Numbered from the stretch's first letter, positions 1-8,360 are shown. The stretch is DNA of 50,002 nt from an uncultured Myxococcaceae bacterium (GCA_945952225.1 CAMFHP010000060.1:1-50002); one strand, 5' to 3'. The notes: generated from the letters alone by a model not told the origin. Made by a program: numbers and translations.

Positions 1-203
1 AGTCCCGTAAGGGACTTTCCCCTTGCTGCCGGTGAATTCATTCACCGGGAGCACGCGGGCCCGTTGCGGCGATCTCACCACTGCCTGAACGGGGACGTGA
101 GACGGGCTCCTGGGGAAGCACCATCGCGCACAGCCGACGGGTGTGTTTCCGATCGTGCTCGCGGTGCCGCGTGCGGAGCCGGACTCCCGGTGAATGAAGC
201 GCG
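1..203. repeat. Copy 1 of a ~200-bp non-coding tandem repeat
   Basis: This stretch recurs from position 204, so the period is 203 bp. It opens with a small hairpin (AGTCCC-GTAA-GGGACT, 1-16), followed by a second palindrome around CCGGTGAA-TTCA-TTCACCGG (32-51). A conserved block (60-108) and three short blocks follow: GAAGCACCATCGCGCA (115-130), CAGCCGACGGG (131-141) and GTGTGTTTCCGATCGTGCTC (141-160). No convincing gene lies here; the minus-strand open frames across it look like GC-driven shadows. The first bases of the unit may lie outside the window. Confidence 0.75.
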
Positions 204-243
204 AGTCCCGTGAGGGACTTTCCCCTTGCTGCCGGTGAATTCA
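204..243. repeat. Left fragment of repeat copy 2, split by the IS
   Basis: These 40 bases match positions 1-40 except for one base in the loop of the first hairpin (GTAA to GTGA). The fragment ends with the left arm of a perfect 15-bp stem (225-239) and its TTCA loop (240-243). The rest of the copy resumes at 1974, after the insertion sequence. Confidence 0.8.
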
Positions 244-1973
244 GAAGCTGTCTCAGAAAACCGATCGCCGACGCTCCCACCGACCAGTTGGTCGGAAATA
301 GGCGGCAGCCCCGCAGCGTCTTGCTGGCGAGGGACATGAGCCAGAGCCGCAAAGCGAACCGCACGCAGCAGTTCCTCTTCCCGCCGTCGCTCGACGAGCT
401 GGTCGGGCCTGACGATCCCGCGCGCTTCCTCGACGAGCTGCTCCGCACGATGGACCTTCGCGCGCTCGGTTTCGTCGACCCGCCCGCCAGTGCGCGAGGG
501 CGTCCCGCGTGGAGCTGCGAGCTGCTCGTCAGGGTCTGGCTCTATTGCTACTTCCGACGTGTGCGCTCGCTCCGACAGATGGAGGTCGCCTGCGCCGAGC
601 GCATTCAGCTCATGTGGCTCACGGGCATGCAGCGCCCCGATCACAACGCGCTTCATCGCTTCTTCCACGCCCATCGCGATGCGCTGCGCGCGCTCGCGCG
701 TGACGTCACGAGGGTCGCCGCGCATGCGGGCCTGGTCGACATGGTCCTGCACGCGCTCGATGGAACCAAGCTCCGCGCCGCGTGCTCGATGGACTCCGCG
801 CTCCATCGAAAGCGTCTCGTGCAGCTCCTCGAAGAGCACGGTGAGAAGGCGATCGAAGAGGTCTTCGCGCAGCTCGAAGCCCTCTACAAAACGGAGCATC
901 GCACCGGTGAGCACCTGCCCACGGACCTCTCGACGCCCGAGGCGCGCAAGCAGGTGATCCAGAAGGCGCTCGATGAGTTGAAGGCGCATCGCACCCAACA
1001 TCTGCATCCGCGCGAGCCCGAGGCGCGCGTGATGATGGGCCACAACGACGCGAGGCTGCGCATGGACTACAACGCCCAGGTCGTCACCGACGGCGAGTTC
1101 ATCGTGGCGCATGACGTGGTGGGCGACGAGACCGACTACGCGCAGCTCACGCCGATGCTCGATGAGGCGTTGGAGACGTTGGGAGAGCGTCCAGACCAGA
1201 CCGCGGTCGACGGCGGATACGTGTCCGCTCGCGAACTCGCGCGCGCCGCCACCCATCACCACGAACTCTCGGTTCCGCCGGGATCCGTCGATCCGCCGAT
1301 CCCGCCGGCCGATGCTCCGTTCCACAAGGCGCACTTCCGCTACGACGCGGAGCGCGACGTGTATGAGTGTCCGCTGGGCACGGTGCTTCCACTGTCGCGG
1401 CTGCTGCGTTCGACCTCGGGAGAGCCTGAGCAGAAGGTGTATCAGTGCACGAACACGGCGTGCCCCGAGCGTGCGCGCTGCACCAGAGACACCAAAAACG
1501 GCCGCACGGTGAGACATCCCGCGGATCGCGCGGCGCTCGATCTGCAAGCGTCGAAACAGCCTCCCGGCAGCGATCGGCACGAGGCGTATGCGTGGCGCAA
1601 GGTGCTGGTCGAACGCGTCTTCGGACTGCTGAAGTGGAACGACAACTTCCGCCGCTTCACGGTGTGGGGCCGCGCCTCGGCGCGTGCGCAGTGGGCGCTG
1701 GTCTGCACGGCGTTCAACCTCCGCGCGCTCTACCGCCGCTGGCGTGAGCGGCAGTTCTACCTGAACGTCGCGCGCTGACGACGGACGGCGGGGGCCGTTG
1801 CGACGGATGCGTCTGCGATGAACGCGGGCGCCACGGACGCTCGCGGGCGAAGTGCGCGACGACCGACGCGATGTGCTCAGCGCCGCGAGTGGGGTGCGTG
1901 GCGGGTGTGACCGACCACGTGGACGGTTCGCACGCGCGAAATCCGGGCGACGGGATCTTTCTGAGACAGCTTC
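244..1973 (+). mobile_element. Complete IS1182-family insertion sequence
   Basis: The element is 1,730 bp with 16-bp perfect terminal inverted repeats: GAAGCTGTCTCAGAAA at 244-259 and its reverse complement at 1958-1973. A 4-bp duplication, TTCA, flanks it (240-243 and 1974-1977). It carries one transposase gene filling most of its length. Removing the element and one TTCA rebuilds an uninterrupted palindrome whose loop is exactly TTCA, so the insertion went into the loop of a stem-loop. The intact gene and perfect ends suggest a recent, possibly active copy. The family is assigned from the transposase; the exact IS name is unknown. Confidence 0.85.
336..1778 (+). CDS. IS1182-family DDE transposase
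   Basis: A 480-aa transposase that would catalyse cut-and-paste movement of the surrounding IS. The N-terminal third has the DUF772-like region (SLDELVGPDDPARFLDELL), followed by a DDE domain. Visible catalytic motifs are the first Asp in LDGTKLRAA, the second in a VDGGYVSA context, and the Glu in VERVFGLLKW near the C-terminus. A small cysteine cluster (YQCTNTACPERARC) precedes the last motif, as in IS1182 relatives. The open frame extends upstream to 210, but that lies outside the element; ATG 336, preceded by GCGAGGGAC, is the first good start inside it. No frameshift is seen. Confidence 0.9.
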   Translation: MSQSRKANRTQQFLFPPSLDELVGPDDPARFLDELLRTMDLRALGFVDPPASARGRPAWSCELLVRVWLYCYFRRVRSLRQMEVACAERIQLMWLTGMQRPDHNALHRFFHAHRDALRALARDVTRVAAHAGLVDMVLHALDGTKLRAACSMDSALHRKRLVQLLEEHGEKAIEEVFAQLEALYKTEHRTGEHLPTDLSTPEARKQVIQKALDELKAHRTQHLHPREPEARVMMGHNDARLRMDYNAQVVTDGEFIVAHDVVGDETDYAQLTPMLDEALETLGERPDQTAVDGGYVSARELARAATHHHELSVPPGSVDPPIPPADAPFHKAHFRYDAERDVYECPLGTVLPLSRLLRSTSGEPEQKVYQCTNTACPERARCTRDTKNGRTVRHPADRAALDLQASKQPPGSDRHEAYAWRKVLVERVFGLLKWNDNFRRFTVWGRASARAQWALVCTAFNLRALYRRWRERQFYLNVAR

Positions 1974-2096
1974 TTCATTCACCGGCAGCAAGCGAGCCCG
2001 TTGCGGCGATCTCACCACTGCCTGAACGGGGACGTGAGCACGATCGGAAACACACACCAGCCGACGGGTTCTTCGGGAAGCACCATCGCGCAGGGC
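1974..2096. repeat. Right fragment of repeat copy 2
   Basis: The fragment begins with the duplicated TTCA and the right arm of the 15-bp stem (1978-1992). It then matches copy 1 through the conserved block ending GGGGACGTGAG (to 2038). Beyond that the order of short blocks differs. The segment at 141-160 appears here inverted (2036-2055), followed by the CAGCCGACGGG block (2058-2068) and the GAAGCACCATCGCGCA block (to 2092), both direct. Copies 1 and 2 are therefore internally rearranged relative to each other. Between the IS transposase and the next gene (1779-2232) I see only the IS right end, this repeat and a possible gene remnant. Confidence 0.7.
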
Positions 2097-2110
2097 GCGG
2101 CTGCCGATGA

Positions 2111-2236
2111 CTTCTCCCCCGTCGCGCCGTCGGCTACGTACGCATCGCAGACGTGCGGCGTGTGAGGGACCCCATGAGCGACATCGACGGCGATCTCCTT
2201 CCGGTGCCTGCGGCGAAGTGCGCGGTGACGCCATGA
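2111..2236 (+). pseudogene. Possible 3' remnant of a lost gene
   Basis: After a TGA at 2108 an open frame runs to a TGA at 2234-2236, which overlaps the next ATG as ATGA. It reads in part VGYVRIADVRRVRDP and then MSDIDGDLLPVPAAK. An in-frame ATG at 2174 could also make a 20-aa leader peptide. The 4-bp overlap is the coupling style used by real neighbouring genes in this genome, and the upstream boundary falls at the end of the repeat. A truncated gene tail is therefore plausible. I recognise no family. Confidence 0.25.
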
Positions 2237-2718
2237 GCGACGCACCCACCGTGCGACTCGCCCGCAGTGACGAGACCGCGCTCGCCGTCGTGCGACGGAG
2301 CGCGCGCGCCGGGGAACTCCCGCGCGTGGTGCCCGCCGCCTGCGGCGCCGTGTGGAACGCCCTGCGCGCACGCGCCGTGACCGGCGCCGGATGCAACGTG
2401 GCCCTCTACCTCGATGCGTCCGACGGAGTGATCCGTCTGGAGGTCGGTGTCGAATACGGCGGTCCCCTCGATGCGCGCGACGACGGACTCGTACGCAGCG
2501 CGCTCCCCGCGGGGGCCGTCGCGACGCTCACACACTTCGGTCCCTACGGCGGACTCGGCCGCGCCCACGCCGCGATCGTCGCGTGGTGCCATCAGCACGG
2601 ACACGTCCTCGCCGGTCCCAACTGGGAGGTCTACGGCCACTGGGTCGACGCGTGGAACCACGACCCGAGCGCGATCCGCACCGACGTGTTCTACCTCCTC
2701 GCGAACGCACCTCCGTGA
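2233..2718 (+). CDS. GyrI-like / AraC effector-binding domain protein
   Basis: A 161-aa cytosolic protein that looks like a stand-alone GyrI-like small-molecule-binding domain. The pattern includes IRLEVGVEYGG in the middle, a conserved THFGPYGGLGRAHAAIVAWC stretch, and the C-terminal WEVYGHWVDAWNHDPSAIRTDVFYLL typical of the fold. Such domains bind ligands for AraC/MerR regulators or act alone; no DNA-binding domain is seen here. The frame is open upstream to 2107, but ATG 2233 gives a start that matches the homologous region. The gene overlaps the next one by GTGA, suggesting co-translation. The family call is fairly firm; the ligand is unknown. Confidence 0.75.
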   Translation: MSDAPTVRLARSDETALAVVRRSARAGELPRVVPAACGAVWNALRARAVTGAGCNVALYLDASDGVIRLEVGVEYGGPLDARDDGLVRSALPAGAVATLTHFGPYGGLGRAHAAIVAWCHQHGHVLAGPNWEVYGHWVDAWNHDPSAIRTDVFYLLANAPP

Positions 2719-3245
2719 ACCCCTTCGACGCCATGCCCGCGGCGCTCTCCGTGGGGGCGCTCGATCGCGCGGCCCTCCGCGACGCGCTGCGTGCGGCCTC
2801 CATCGCGCTCAACCCCGCCGCCGAGGAACTCCTCGCCGACGCGCGCTTCACGCCCTCGCACACCGCCCATCGCGTGACGCTCGCGGCGCGCACCGTGGCC
2901 TCGCTCGGCTTCGCTGACGGAGCCACCTGGCGCGCGATGCTCGACGCGGCGCGCGCGCACGGACTCTCCGAGTGTTCCCTCGACACCGCGGTGCACCTGC
3001 GCCTCGCGTGGACCGCGCAGCCCGAAGGGGCCGTGGGATTTTCGCCGACGACGGGACGCGCGCCGCACGGTGCGGTGACGGTGGTCTCGCCGCCGCTCGA
3101 CGACGGGGACGACACGCCGAAGGGCTTCTACCTCCGTCGCATCGAGGGCGCGCTGTGGCTCCGCGGATACCGCTCGTGGGAGGGCCATCGCTGGAGCCCC
3201 GACGATGCGCTCGTGTTCGCGGTCGGGGGCGCGACGATGGTATGA
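2715..3245 (+). CDS. Protein of unknown function
   Basis: A 176-aa protein I do not recognise. The GTG start at 2715 overlaps the preceding stop codon; ATG 2733 is an alternative. The N-terminal two thirds are alanine-rich and probably helical. The C-terminus is compact and likely beta-rich, ending KGFYLRRIEGALWLRGYRSWEGHRW with a hydrophobic tail. There is no signal peptide or membrane segment. It lies between a ligand-binding-domain gene and a SUKH-domain gene, 21 bp before the latter, so the three probably form one transcript. Third-position GC is high throughout, supporting a real gene. Confidence 0.6.
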   Translation: MNPFDAMPAALSVGALDRAALRDALRAASIALNPAAEELLADARFTPSHTAHRVTLAARTVASLGFADGATWRAMLDAARAHGLSECSLDTAVHLRLAWTAQPEGAVGFSPTTGRAPHGAVTVVSPPLDDGDDTPKGFYLRRIEGALWLRGYRSWEGHRWSPDDALVFAVGGATMV

Positions 3246-3266
3246 GCGCGCGCCGGAGGTGATGCC

Positions 3267-5663
3267 GTGGGTGAGGTTCCGTTCCATGTGCGCCGTCGCG
3301 AGCTGATCGCGTTGCGCGAGGCGTTCGATGCGCGCGAGGCGCTGCTGCGCGCGATGACCTACGCGCCGCCGCCGACCGACACCGACCTCGCCGACGAGCT
3401 GCGTCGCACGGTGGTGGCGCTGCTCTCCGTGACGCTCCGCGCGGGGCACACGCCGCCTGCGGGCTCCGCGGGATTGCTCCGCGACGAGACGCGCCGCGCC
3501 CTCGTCGACCCCCTCACCGACGACACGGTGCGCACGCTCACGCACGCGCTCCTCGATGCGCCCGACGGCGAGTTCGCCGCGTCGTGGTTGCAGGAACTCC
3601 TCCCCCGCTACGCGCGCGCCTTCGACCCCGCGGAGGCCCTCGCGCGTGCGCCCGCCGAGCTCCGCGCCGACGTGTACAACGCCCTCGCCGCGCCCTCGCT
3701 CGTGCCCTCGCTGCTGCGCGAAGACGTCGCCGTGATCGCCGCCGCGAACAGCGCCCTCTCCGCGGGGGCCGATGGGGTGCGCGCCGCCGCGTCGACGCTC
3801 TCCGACGCGGTGTTCGCGTGTGTGGGCGAGGCGCTGCGCTACTTCGACGACCCGCTCCTCGTCGACGTCGCCGCCGCATGGATCACCACGCACGCCGACG
3901 GCTCCGACGAGGCGCGCGCGCAGATCGAGTTCGCGGGTGAGCGCGCGGTGGCGTTGTGGCGAGACGGTGAGGCGCGGGCCCTCGCGGCGTGGCTCCAGAG
4001 GCACGGTGTGGAGACCGCGTGGGTCGATGAGCCCGACGGACGTGCGGCCGCGGTCGAGGCGCTCCGCGCGCGTCTCGCCGAGGGAGGTTCGTTGCAGAAG
4101 GGCGAGGCGGCGCTGCGTCTTCAGTGCGGCACGACGCGTGTGCTCGGCGCCGACGGGGGAGGCCTGCTCGTCGAAGATGCGCGCGGCGTGTGGCACGTCG
4201 TGAGCGCGCGCGACCACGTGACGCTCGGGCCCTCCTTCGAGGGACGCACCTTCGCGGGCGAGTCGGTGCGCGTGCTGCGTCGCTTCTCAAACCTGGTGCT
4301 CCTCGGCGACGGCGAAGGCCGATGGTGCACGGCGGGCTACGAGGCGCAGGCCCTCTCGCTCGCATGGAACGCCTCGCGCGACGACGTGGCCACGGTGGAG
4401 CGCCTCGGCGATGCGCTCGACCTCGCGGGGCTCACCGCGCAATGCCGTCACGGCAGCGAGACCGTCACCCTCGCGCTCGACGCGGACCCCACGGCGTACG
4501 GCGCATCGCTGGCGGCGCAGGTGCGTCGCGGCGCGTCCGTGCGGCTGGAGCATCCCGCGCAGCCCGAGCTCTTCAAAGACTGGCTGCGCGCGGTCGATGC
4601 GCACGCGTGGTCGACGGTGCCGCCGCAGCTCGCGCGCATGGGACTCGACGCGGCGAACGTGACGGTCACGGTGACGCCGGTGGACGATGCCGACCGCGCG
4701 AAGGTTCCGCCCGAGCTCGCGACGCCCGCGCTCGACGCGCTGTGGACGCACGGATGCGCGACGCTCACCGCGGGCGCGCGCACGCTGCGGATGCTCACGC
4801 CGCGCGAGGTGATGGACGCGCCGACGGTCGACGTGGCGGGTGACGAGACCGTCGGTTACCGCGCGCTGCTGGTCGACGAGCGCGGACGCATGGTGGTGGG
4901 ACTCGGTGTGGATGACGGCCGCCTCGCGAACGACCGCGAGCGCTTTCTTCACGTCGGCAGGGGGTGGGTCACCGACCTGGAGACGGCGTTCTCCCTCGCG
5001 CTCGAACGGGTGCTGCTGGCGGCGGTGACGGCGCTCATCGGGCGCAACGCGTGGGACCGCGCGCGCGTCGACGAGCGGGTGAAGCTGCGTGCGCGTCCGA
5101 AGGTGGCGCGTCGCGCGAGCGCCGCGGACGCGTGGGCCGCGCTGGAGAAGTGGCTGAAGAAGAACGACGCGGGCGTGCGCTTCAAGCGCGGGGCACCGGC
5201 GAAGAAGCTCGCGGCGCTCACGGCCCTCGCGCCCGCGCTGCCGCCGTTCATGCTCGACCTGTGGAAGAAGCACGACGGCGACGACGAGTCGGGCTCGCTC
5301 GGCGGATGGTCGATGATGGGGGTGGAGAACATCGTCGACGAGCACGCGTTCTGGATGGCCTTCACGAGCGAGGCGCCGCCGCCCGACGACGCGCTCCCGG
5401 CGGTGTGGTGGCAGGCGTCGTGGGTTCCCTTCGCGTCGAGCGGCGGCGGAGATTTTCTCGCCGTCGACACGTCGCCCGAGGGGCAGGGGCGGGTGTTCGT
5501 GCTGCTGATGGATCCGCCCTTTCGCCGAGTGCTCGCGCCCTCGTTCGAAGACTTCGTGATCGAACTCGTGCACGCGATCGAGCGCGAAGACATCACCTGC
5601 GAGGGCGGCGACTGGAGCGGCTTCGACACGTTCCTCACGGGCCCCGAGGGCGTCGAGGCGTGA
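3267..5663 (+). CDS. Large protein with a C-terminal SMI1/KNR4 (SUKH) domain
   Basis: A 798-aa protein. The last ~170 residues fit the SUKH fold: an N-terminal helix (AWAALEKWLKKNDAG), LPPFMLDLWKKHDGDD, then WVPFASSGGGDFLAVD, GRVFVLLMD and a closing VLAPSFEDFVIELV. SUKH domains act as immunity proteins in polymorphic toxin systems and as general binding modules. The first ~600 residues are not recognised: a helical Ala/Arg-rich N-terminal part, then a mixed central region. The GTG start at 3267 is supported by GGAGGT 7 nt upstream. No toxin gene is adjacent, so an immunity role is unproven. Confidence 0.7.
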   Translation: MGEVPFHVRRRELIALREAFDAREALLRAMTYAPPPTDTDLADELRRTVVALLSVTLRAGHTPPAGSAGLLRDETRRALVDPLTDDTVRTLTHALLDAPDGEFAASWLQELLPRYARAFDPAEALARAPAELRADVYNALAAPSLVPSLLREDVAVIAAANSALSAGADGVRAAASTLSDAVFACVGEALRYFDDPLLVDVAAAWITTHADGSDEARAQIEFAGERAVALWRDGEARALAAWLQRHGVETAWVDEPDGRAAAVEALRARLAEGGSLQKGEAALRLQCGTTRVLGADGGGLLVEDARGVWHVVSARDHVTLGPSFEGRTFAGESVRVLRRFSNLVLLGDGEGRWCTAGYEAQALSLAWNASRDDVATVERLGDALDLAGLTAQCRHGSETVTLALDADPTAYGASLAAQVRRGASVRLEHPAQPELFKDWLRAVDAHAWSTVPPQLARMGLDAANVTVTVTPVDDADRAKVPPELATPALDALWTHGCATLTAGARTLRMLTPREVMDAPTVDVAGDETVGYRALLVDERGRMVVGLGVDDGRLANDRERFLHVGRGWVTDLETAFSLALERVLLAAVTALIGRNAWDRARVDERVKLRARPKVARRASAADAWAALEKWLKKNDAGVRFKRGAPAKKLAALTALAPALPPFMLDLWKKHDGDDESGSLGGWSMMGVENIVDEHAFWMAFTSEAPPPDDALPAVWWQASWVPFASSGGGDFLAVDTSPEGQGRVFVLLMDPPFRRVLAPSFEDFVIELVHAIEREDITCEGGDWSGFDTFLTGPEGVEA

Positions 5664-5666
5664 GCG

Positions 5667-6662
5667 TCACGCGAGGGTGAGCACGACGCTGCCGCGCTTG
5701 TGTCCGCTGTCGACGCGGGCGTGGGCTTCCGCCGCGCGTTCGAGGGGGAGGGTGGCGTCGAGCACGGCGCGGTACGCTCCCTTCGCGGCGAGGTCGGCGA
5801 GGGCGCGCACATCCTCGGGACGCTCCGCGGCCACACCGGCGATCACACGATGGCCCGCGCGTCGTCCCTGCCAGAGCGACGCGATCTGTCCGCCGAGGCC
5901 GCACACGATCCGCACGAGGCGTCCGCCGGGGGCGAGCGCGCGGCGGCTGCGCGCGTAGGGAGCGTTGCCCACACAGTCGACGATGACGTCCCAGGTCTCG
6001 GTGCCCGACGCGAAGTCGTCGCGCGTGTAGTCGATCACGCGCGATGCGCCGAGGGAGCGCGCGAGGTCGGCGTTGGCGGCGCTGCACACGGCGGTCACCA
6101 CGGCGCCGTCGAGGTGCGCGAGCTGCACCACGGCCACGCCCACGGCGCCCGATGCGCCCACCACGAGCACGCGCTCGCCGCGCTGCACCCGCGCGCCGTG
6201 ACGGACGTAGTGCATCGCGGTGGTTCCGCCGAAGAGGAGCGCGGCGGACTCTTCCCACGAGAGCTGCGCGGGCTTCGGAGCGACGGGGCCGTCGTCGCGC
6301 ACGCAGACGTACTCGGCGTGCGCGCCCATCGCGGCGCCGCGAAACACGATCACCGCGTCGCCCACGCGAAAGCGCGTCACGTCGGCGCCCACGGCCTCGA
6401 CGACGCCCGCACACTCGGTGCCGAGCACGGGGTTGCGCGGCGCGTTCCAGCCCAGGGCGAGGCGCATGAGAAATCCCATGCCCGAAGGCACGCGACGCGC
6501 ACGCACGCGGGCGTCTCCCGACGACACGGAGGCGGCCTTCACGCGCACGAGAAGTTCGCCGGGTCCGGGCGTCGGACGGGTGACGTTCCCGACGGTCACC
6601 ACCGAGGGATCACCGTACGCGGGCACCAGCGCCGCGCGCATCGTCAGCTCGTGTTCGCTCAT
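5667..6662 (-). CDS. MDR-superfamily NAD(P)-dependent alcohol dehydrogenase / quinone oxidoreductase
   Basis: A 331-aa medium-chain dehydrogenase/reductase, predicted to use NAD(P)H on an alcohol, enone or quinone. The N-terminal GroES-like half contains VLGTECAGVVEAVG and a GDAVIVF turn. The Rossmann half has VLVVGASGAVGVAVVQLA, the nucleotide-binding GxxGxxG-like loop, then SLGASRVIDYTRDDF. The structural-zinc cysteine cluster is absent, as in zeta-crystallin-type quinone reductases. The frame is open to 6716, but ATG 6662 (or the internal ATG 6641) fits the family start MRAALVPAYGDP. It is divergent from the LysR gene at 6740 with a short shared spacer, a classic sign of control by that regulator. 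Confidence 0.85.
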   Translation of the reverse strand: MSEHELTMRAALVPAYGDPSVVTVGNVTRPTPGPGELLVRVKAASVSSGDARVRARRVPSGMGFLMRLALGWNAPRNPVLGTECAGVVEAVGADVTRFRVGDAVIVFRGAAMGAHAEYVCVRDDGPVAPKPAQLSWEESAALLFGGTTAMHYVRHGARVQRGERVLVVGASGAVGVAVVQLAHLDGAVVTAVCSAANADLARSLGASRVIDYTRDDFASGTETWDVIVDCVGNAPYARSRRALAPGGRLVRIVCGLGGQIASLWQGRRAGHRVIAGVAAERPEDVRALADLAAKGAYRAVLDATLPLERAAEAHARVDSGHKRGSVVLTLA

Positions 6663-6739
6663 GGCGGCAGACTCTGGATCGCCCTTCGCCCACGGGAAAT
6701 CTGCGTGTTCGTGCACCCGCTGTGCGACGATGCACAGCG

Positions 6740-7615
6740 ATGGACTGGGACGACCTCCGCTACGCGCTCGCCGTGGCCCGCGCGCGTACGTTGAGCGGCG
6801 CGGGCGAGGCGCTGGGCGTGAGCCACACCACGGTGGGACGGCGCATCCGCGCGCTGGAGCAGCGGCTCGGCGCGCGCCTCTTCGACGGCTCGCCCGAGGG
6901 CCTCACGCCCACCGCCGCGGGGCAGGATCTCGTCGACGTGGCGGCGCGTCTGGAGTCCGAGACCCTCGCGCTCGAAGGCCGCGTGGCGGGTCGCGATGAG
7001 CGCCTCTCCGGTCCGCTGCGCGTGTCGGTGATGGAGCTCGTGTTCCGCGCGTACCGCGAGGCCTTCACGTCGTTCGTGGCGCGCTATCCGAACGTGGCGC
7101 TCACGGTGACGGCGACCGACGACGAGGTGTCGCTCCCGCGCCGCGAGGCCGACGTGGTGCTGCGCATGAACAACCGCCCGCCCGAGCACCTCGTGGGGCA
7201 GCGCATCGGCGCGATGCAGTTCGACGTGTACGCCGCGCGCGCGCTCGTCGACCGCGTGGGCCGTGATGCGCCGCTCGGGGCCTATCCGTGGATCGCGTGG
7301 GACGAGCGCCTCGACATGAACTGGCTCGACGCGTGGCTCGCGCAGCATGCGCCGGGCGCGCGGGTGGCGCTGCGCGTCGACGTGAGCGCCGCGGGGATGC
7401 ACGAGCTCATCGCGTCGGGCGTGGGCGTGCAGTTTCTCGCGTGCGTCGAGGGCGAGGCCGATCCGTCGCTGGTGCGGGTGGGGCCGAAGGATCCCTTCGC
7501 GCGTCGTGACCTGTGGATCCTCACGCTGCCCGAGCTGCGCGCGACGCCGCGGATCCGCGCGTTCATCGACCACGTGGCGGCGGAGATCCGCGCGGCGATG
7601 CGCGAGGCGGAGTGA
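6740..7615 (+). CDS. LysR-family transcriptional regulator
   Basis: A 291-aa regulator. An N-terminal winged helix-turn-helix covers residues ~3-60 (LRYALAVARARTLSGAGEAL, then VSHTTVGRRIRALEQRLGARLF). A periplasmic-binding-protein-like effector domain follows, beginning near LSGPLRVSVMELVF. ATG 6740 places MDWDDLRYALAVA at the start, the usual LysR N-terminus; an upstream in-frame ATG at 6722 is less likely. It is transcribed divergently from the oxidoreductase at 5667-6662, so that gene is the likely target and the ~77-bp gap would hold the operator. The effector is unknown. Confidence 0.9.
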   Translation: MDWDDLRYALAVARARTLSGAGEALGVSHTTVGRRIRALEQRLGARLFDGSPEGLTPTAAGQDLVDVAARLESETLALEGRVAGRDERLSGPLRVSVMELVFRAYREAFTSFVARYPNVALTVTATDDEVSLPRREADVVLRMNNRPPEHLVGQRIGAMQFDVYAARALVDRVGRDAPLGAYPWIAWDERLDMNWLDAWLAQHAPGARVALRVDVSAAGMHELIASGVGVQFLACVEGEADPSLVRVGPKDPFARRDLWILTLPELRATPRIRAFIDHVAAEIRAAMREAE

Positions 7616-7624
7616 GCGCCGACG

Positions 7625-8311
7625 TCAGGGCCGCGCGCGGTACGCCGTGAGGTCGACGCGCACGTGGATGGTGTTCGACACCTTGAGCTGGAGGATCGTC
7701 GGCACGCGGATTCCGTAGTCGTCGAGGGCCACGTCGAACTCGCCCTGGATGCGCAGCATGTCGGCGTCGATGCCGATGTTGGCGAGGCCCGCGTGTTCGG
7801 GGCCGAGCGGAATGCGTCGCACGGTGGTGCGCACGGTGACGGGGCGCGTGACGCCGTGGAGCGTGAAGCGTCCGGTGACGGTGCCGCGCGCGGGCGCGTT
7901 GGGCGCGAGGGGCGCGGCGAGCGAGGTGCCCGTGAGCGCGAGGTTGATCGTGGGGTGGTGGGCCGCGTCGAACCAGCTCTCGCCGCGGAGGTGCTCGTCG
8001 CGGAGGTCGACGCCGGTGCGGAGCGACGTGGCCGACACTTCGAAGCTGCCTTCGAGCGCGTGCGACGGGTTCGCCGTGTCGACGGTCACGTGACCCGCGA
8101 TGCTGGTCGAGATGCCGTCGACGGTTTCGAGCGGCGCGTCGGACGTGAAGAGCACGCGCGACTGCCCCGTGGGACGGAGCTCGAAGCGCTGCACGCCCGC
8201 CGCGGGCGCAGGCGCGGTGGGGGCGGGCGCGGTGGGCGCGTTCTGCGCGAGGGCCGACGAGGTCACGAGCGAGAGCGAGAGGGCGAGCGCGAGGCGAAGG
8301 GGCGTGGTCAT
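7625..8311 (-). CDS. YceI-family periplasmic lipid-binding-like protein
   Basis: A 228-aa exported protein. Residues 1-23 form a signal peptide (hydrophobic LALALSLSLVTSSALA, cleaved after Ala). A short Ala/Pro-rich linker is followed by the YceI lipocalin-like beta barrel, with typical features such as ISGHV-like SIAGHVTVD, LRDEHLRGESWFDAAHHPTI, GRFTLHGVTRPVTV and a final KVSNTIHVRVDL. YceI proteins bind amphiphilic or isoprenoid molecules in the periplasm and are often stress-induced. The ATG at 8311 has GGAG upstream; the long open frame continuing to 9535 is a shadow. An ECF-like promoter (8361-8388) lies about 50 bp before the start. Confidence 0.9.
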   Translation of the reverse strand: MTTPLRLALALSLSLVTSSALAQNAPTAPAPTAPAPAAGVQRFELRPTGQSRVLFTSDAPLETVDGISTSIAGHVTVDTANPSHALEGSFEVSATSLRTGVDLRDEHLRGESWFDAAHHPTINLALTGTSLAAPLAPNAPARGTVTGRFTLHGVTRPVTVRTTVRRIPLGPEHAGLANIGIDADMLRIQGEFDVALDDYGIRVPTILQLKVSNTIHVRVDLTAYRARP

Positions 8312-8360
8312 GGAGCGGCTCCGTGGTGATGCGCGGCCGATGCGGCGTGCGACTCGCGCT

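Noticed and set aside
75-2396. A 773-codon open frame on the minus strand across the IS and repeat
   Set aside because: It lies antisense to a clear transposase, crosses the IS boundaries and encodes Arg/Ala-rich sequence without a domain; it is a high-GC shadow.
3267-5663. SUKH protein as the immunity half of a toxin-immunity pair
   Set aside because: No toxin-like gene is adjacent, and the protein is far larger than typical SUKH immunity proteins.
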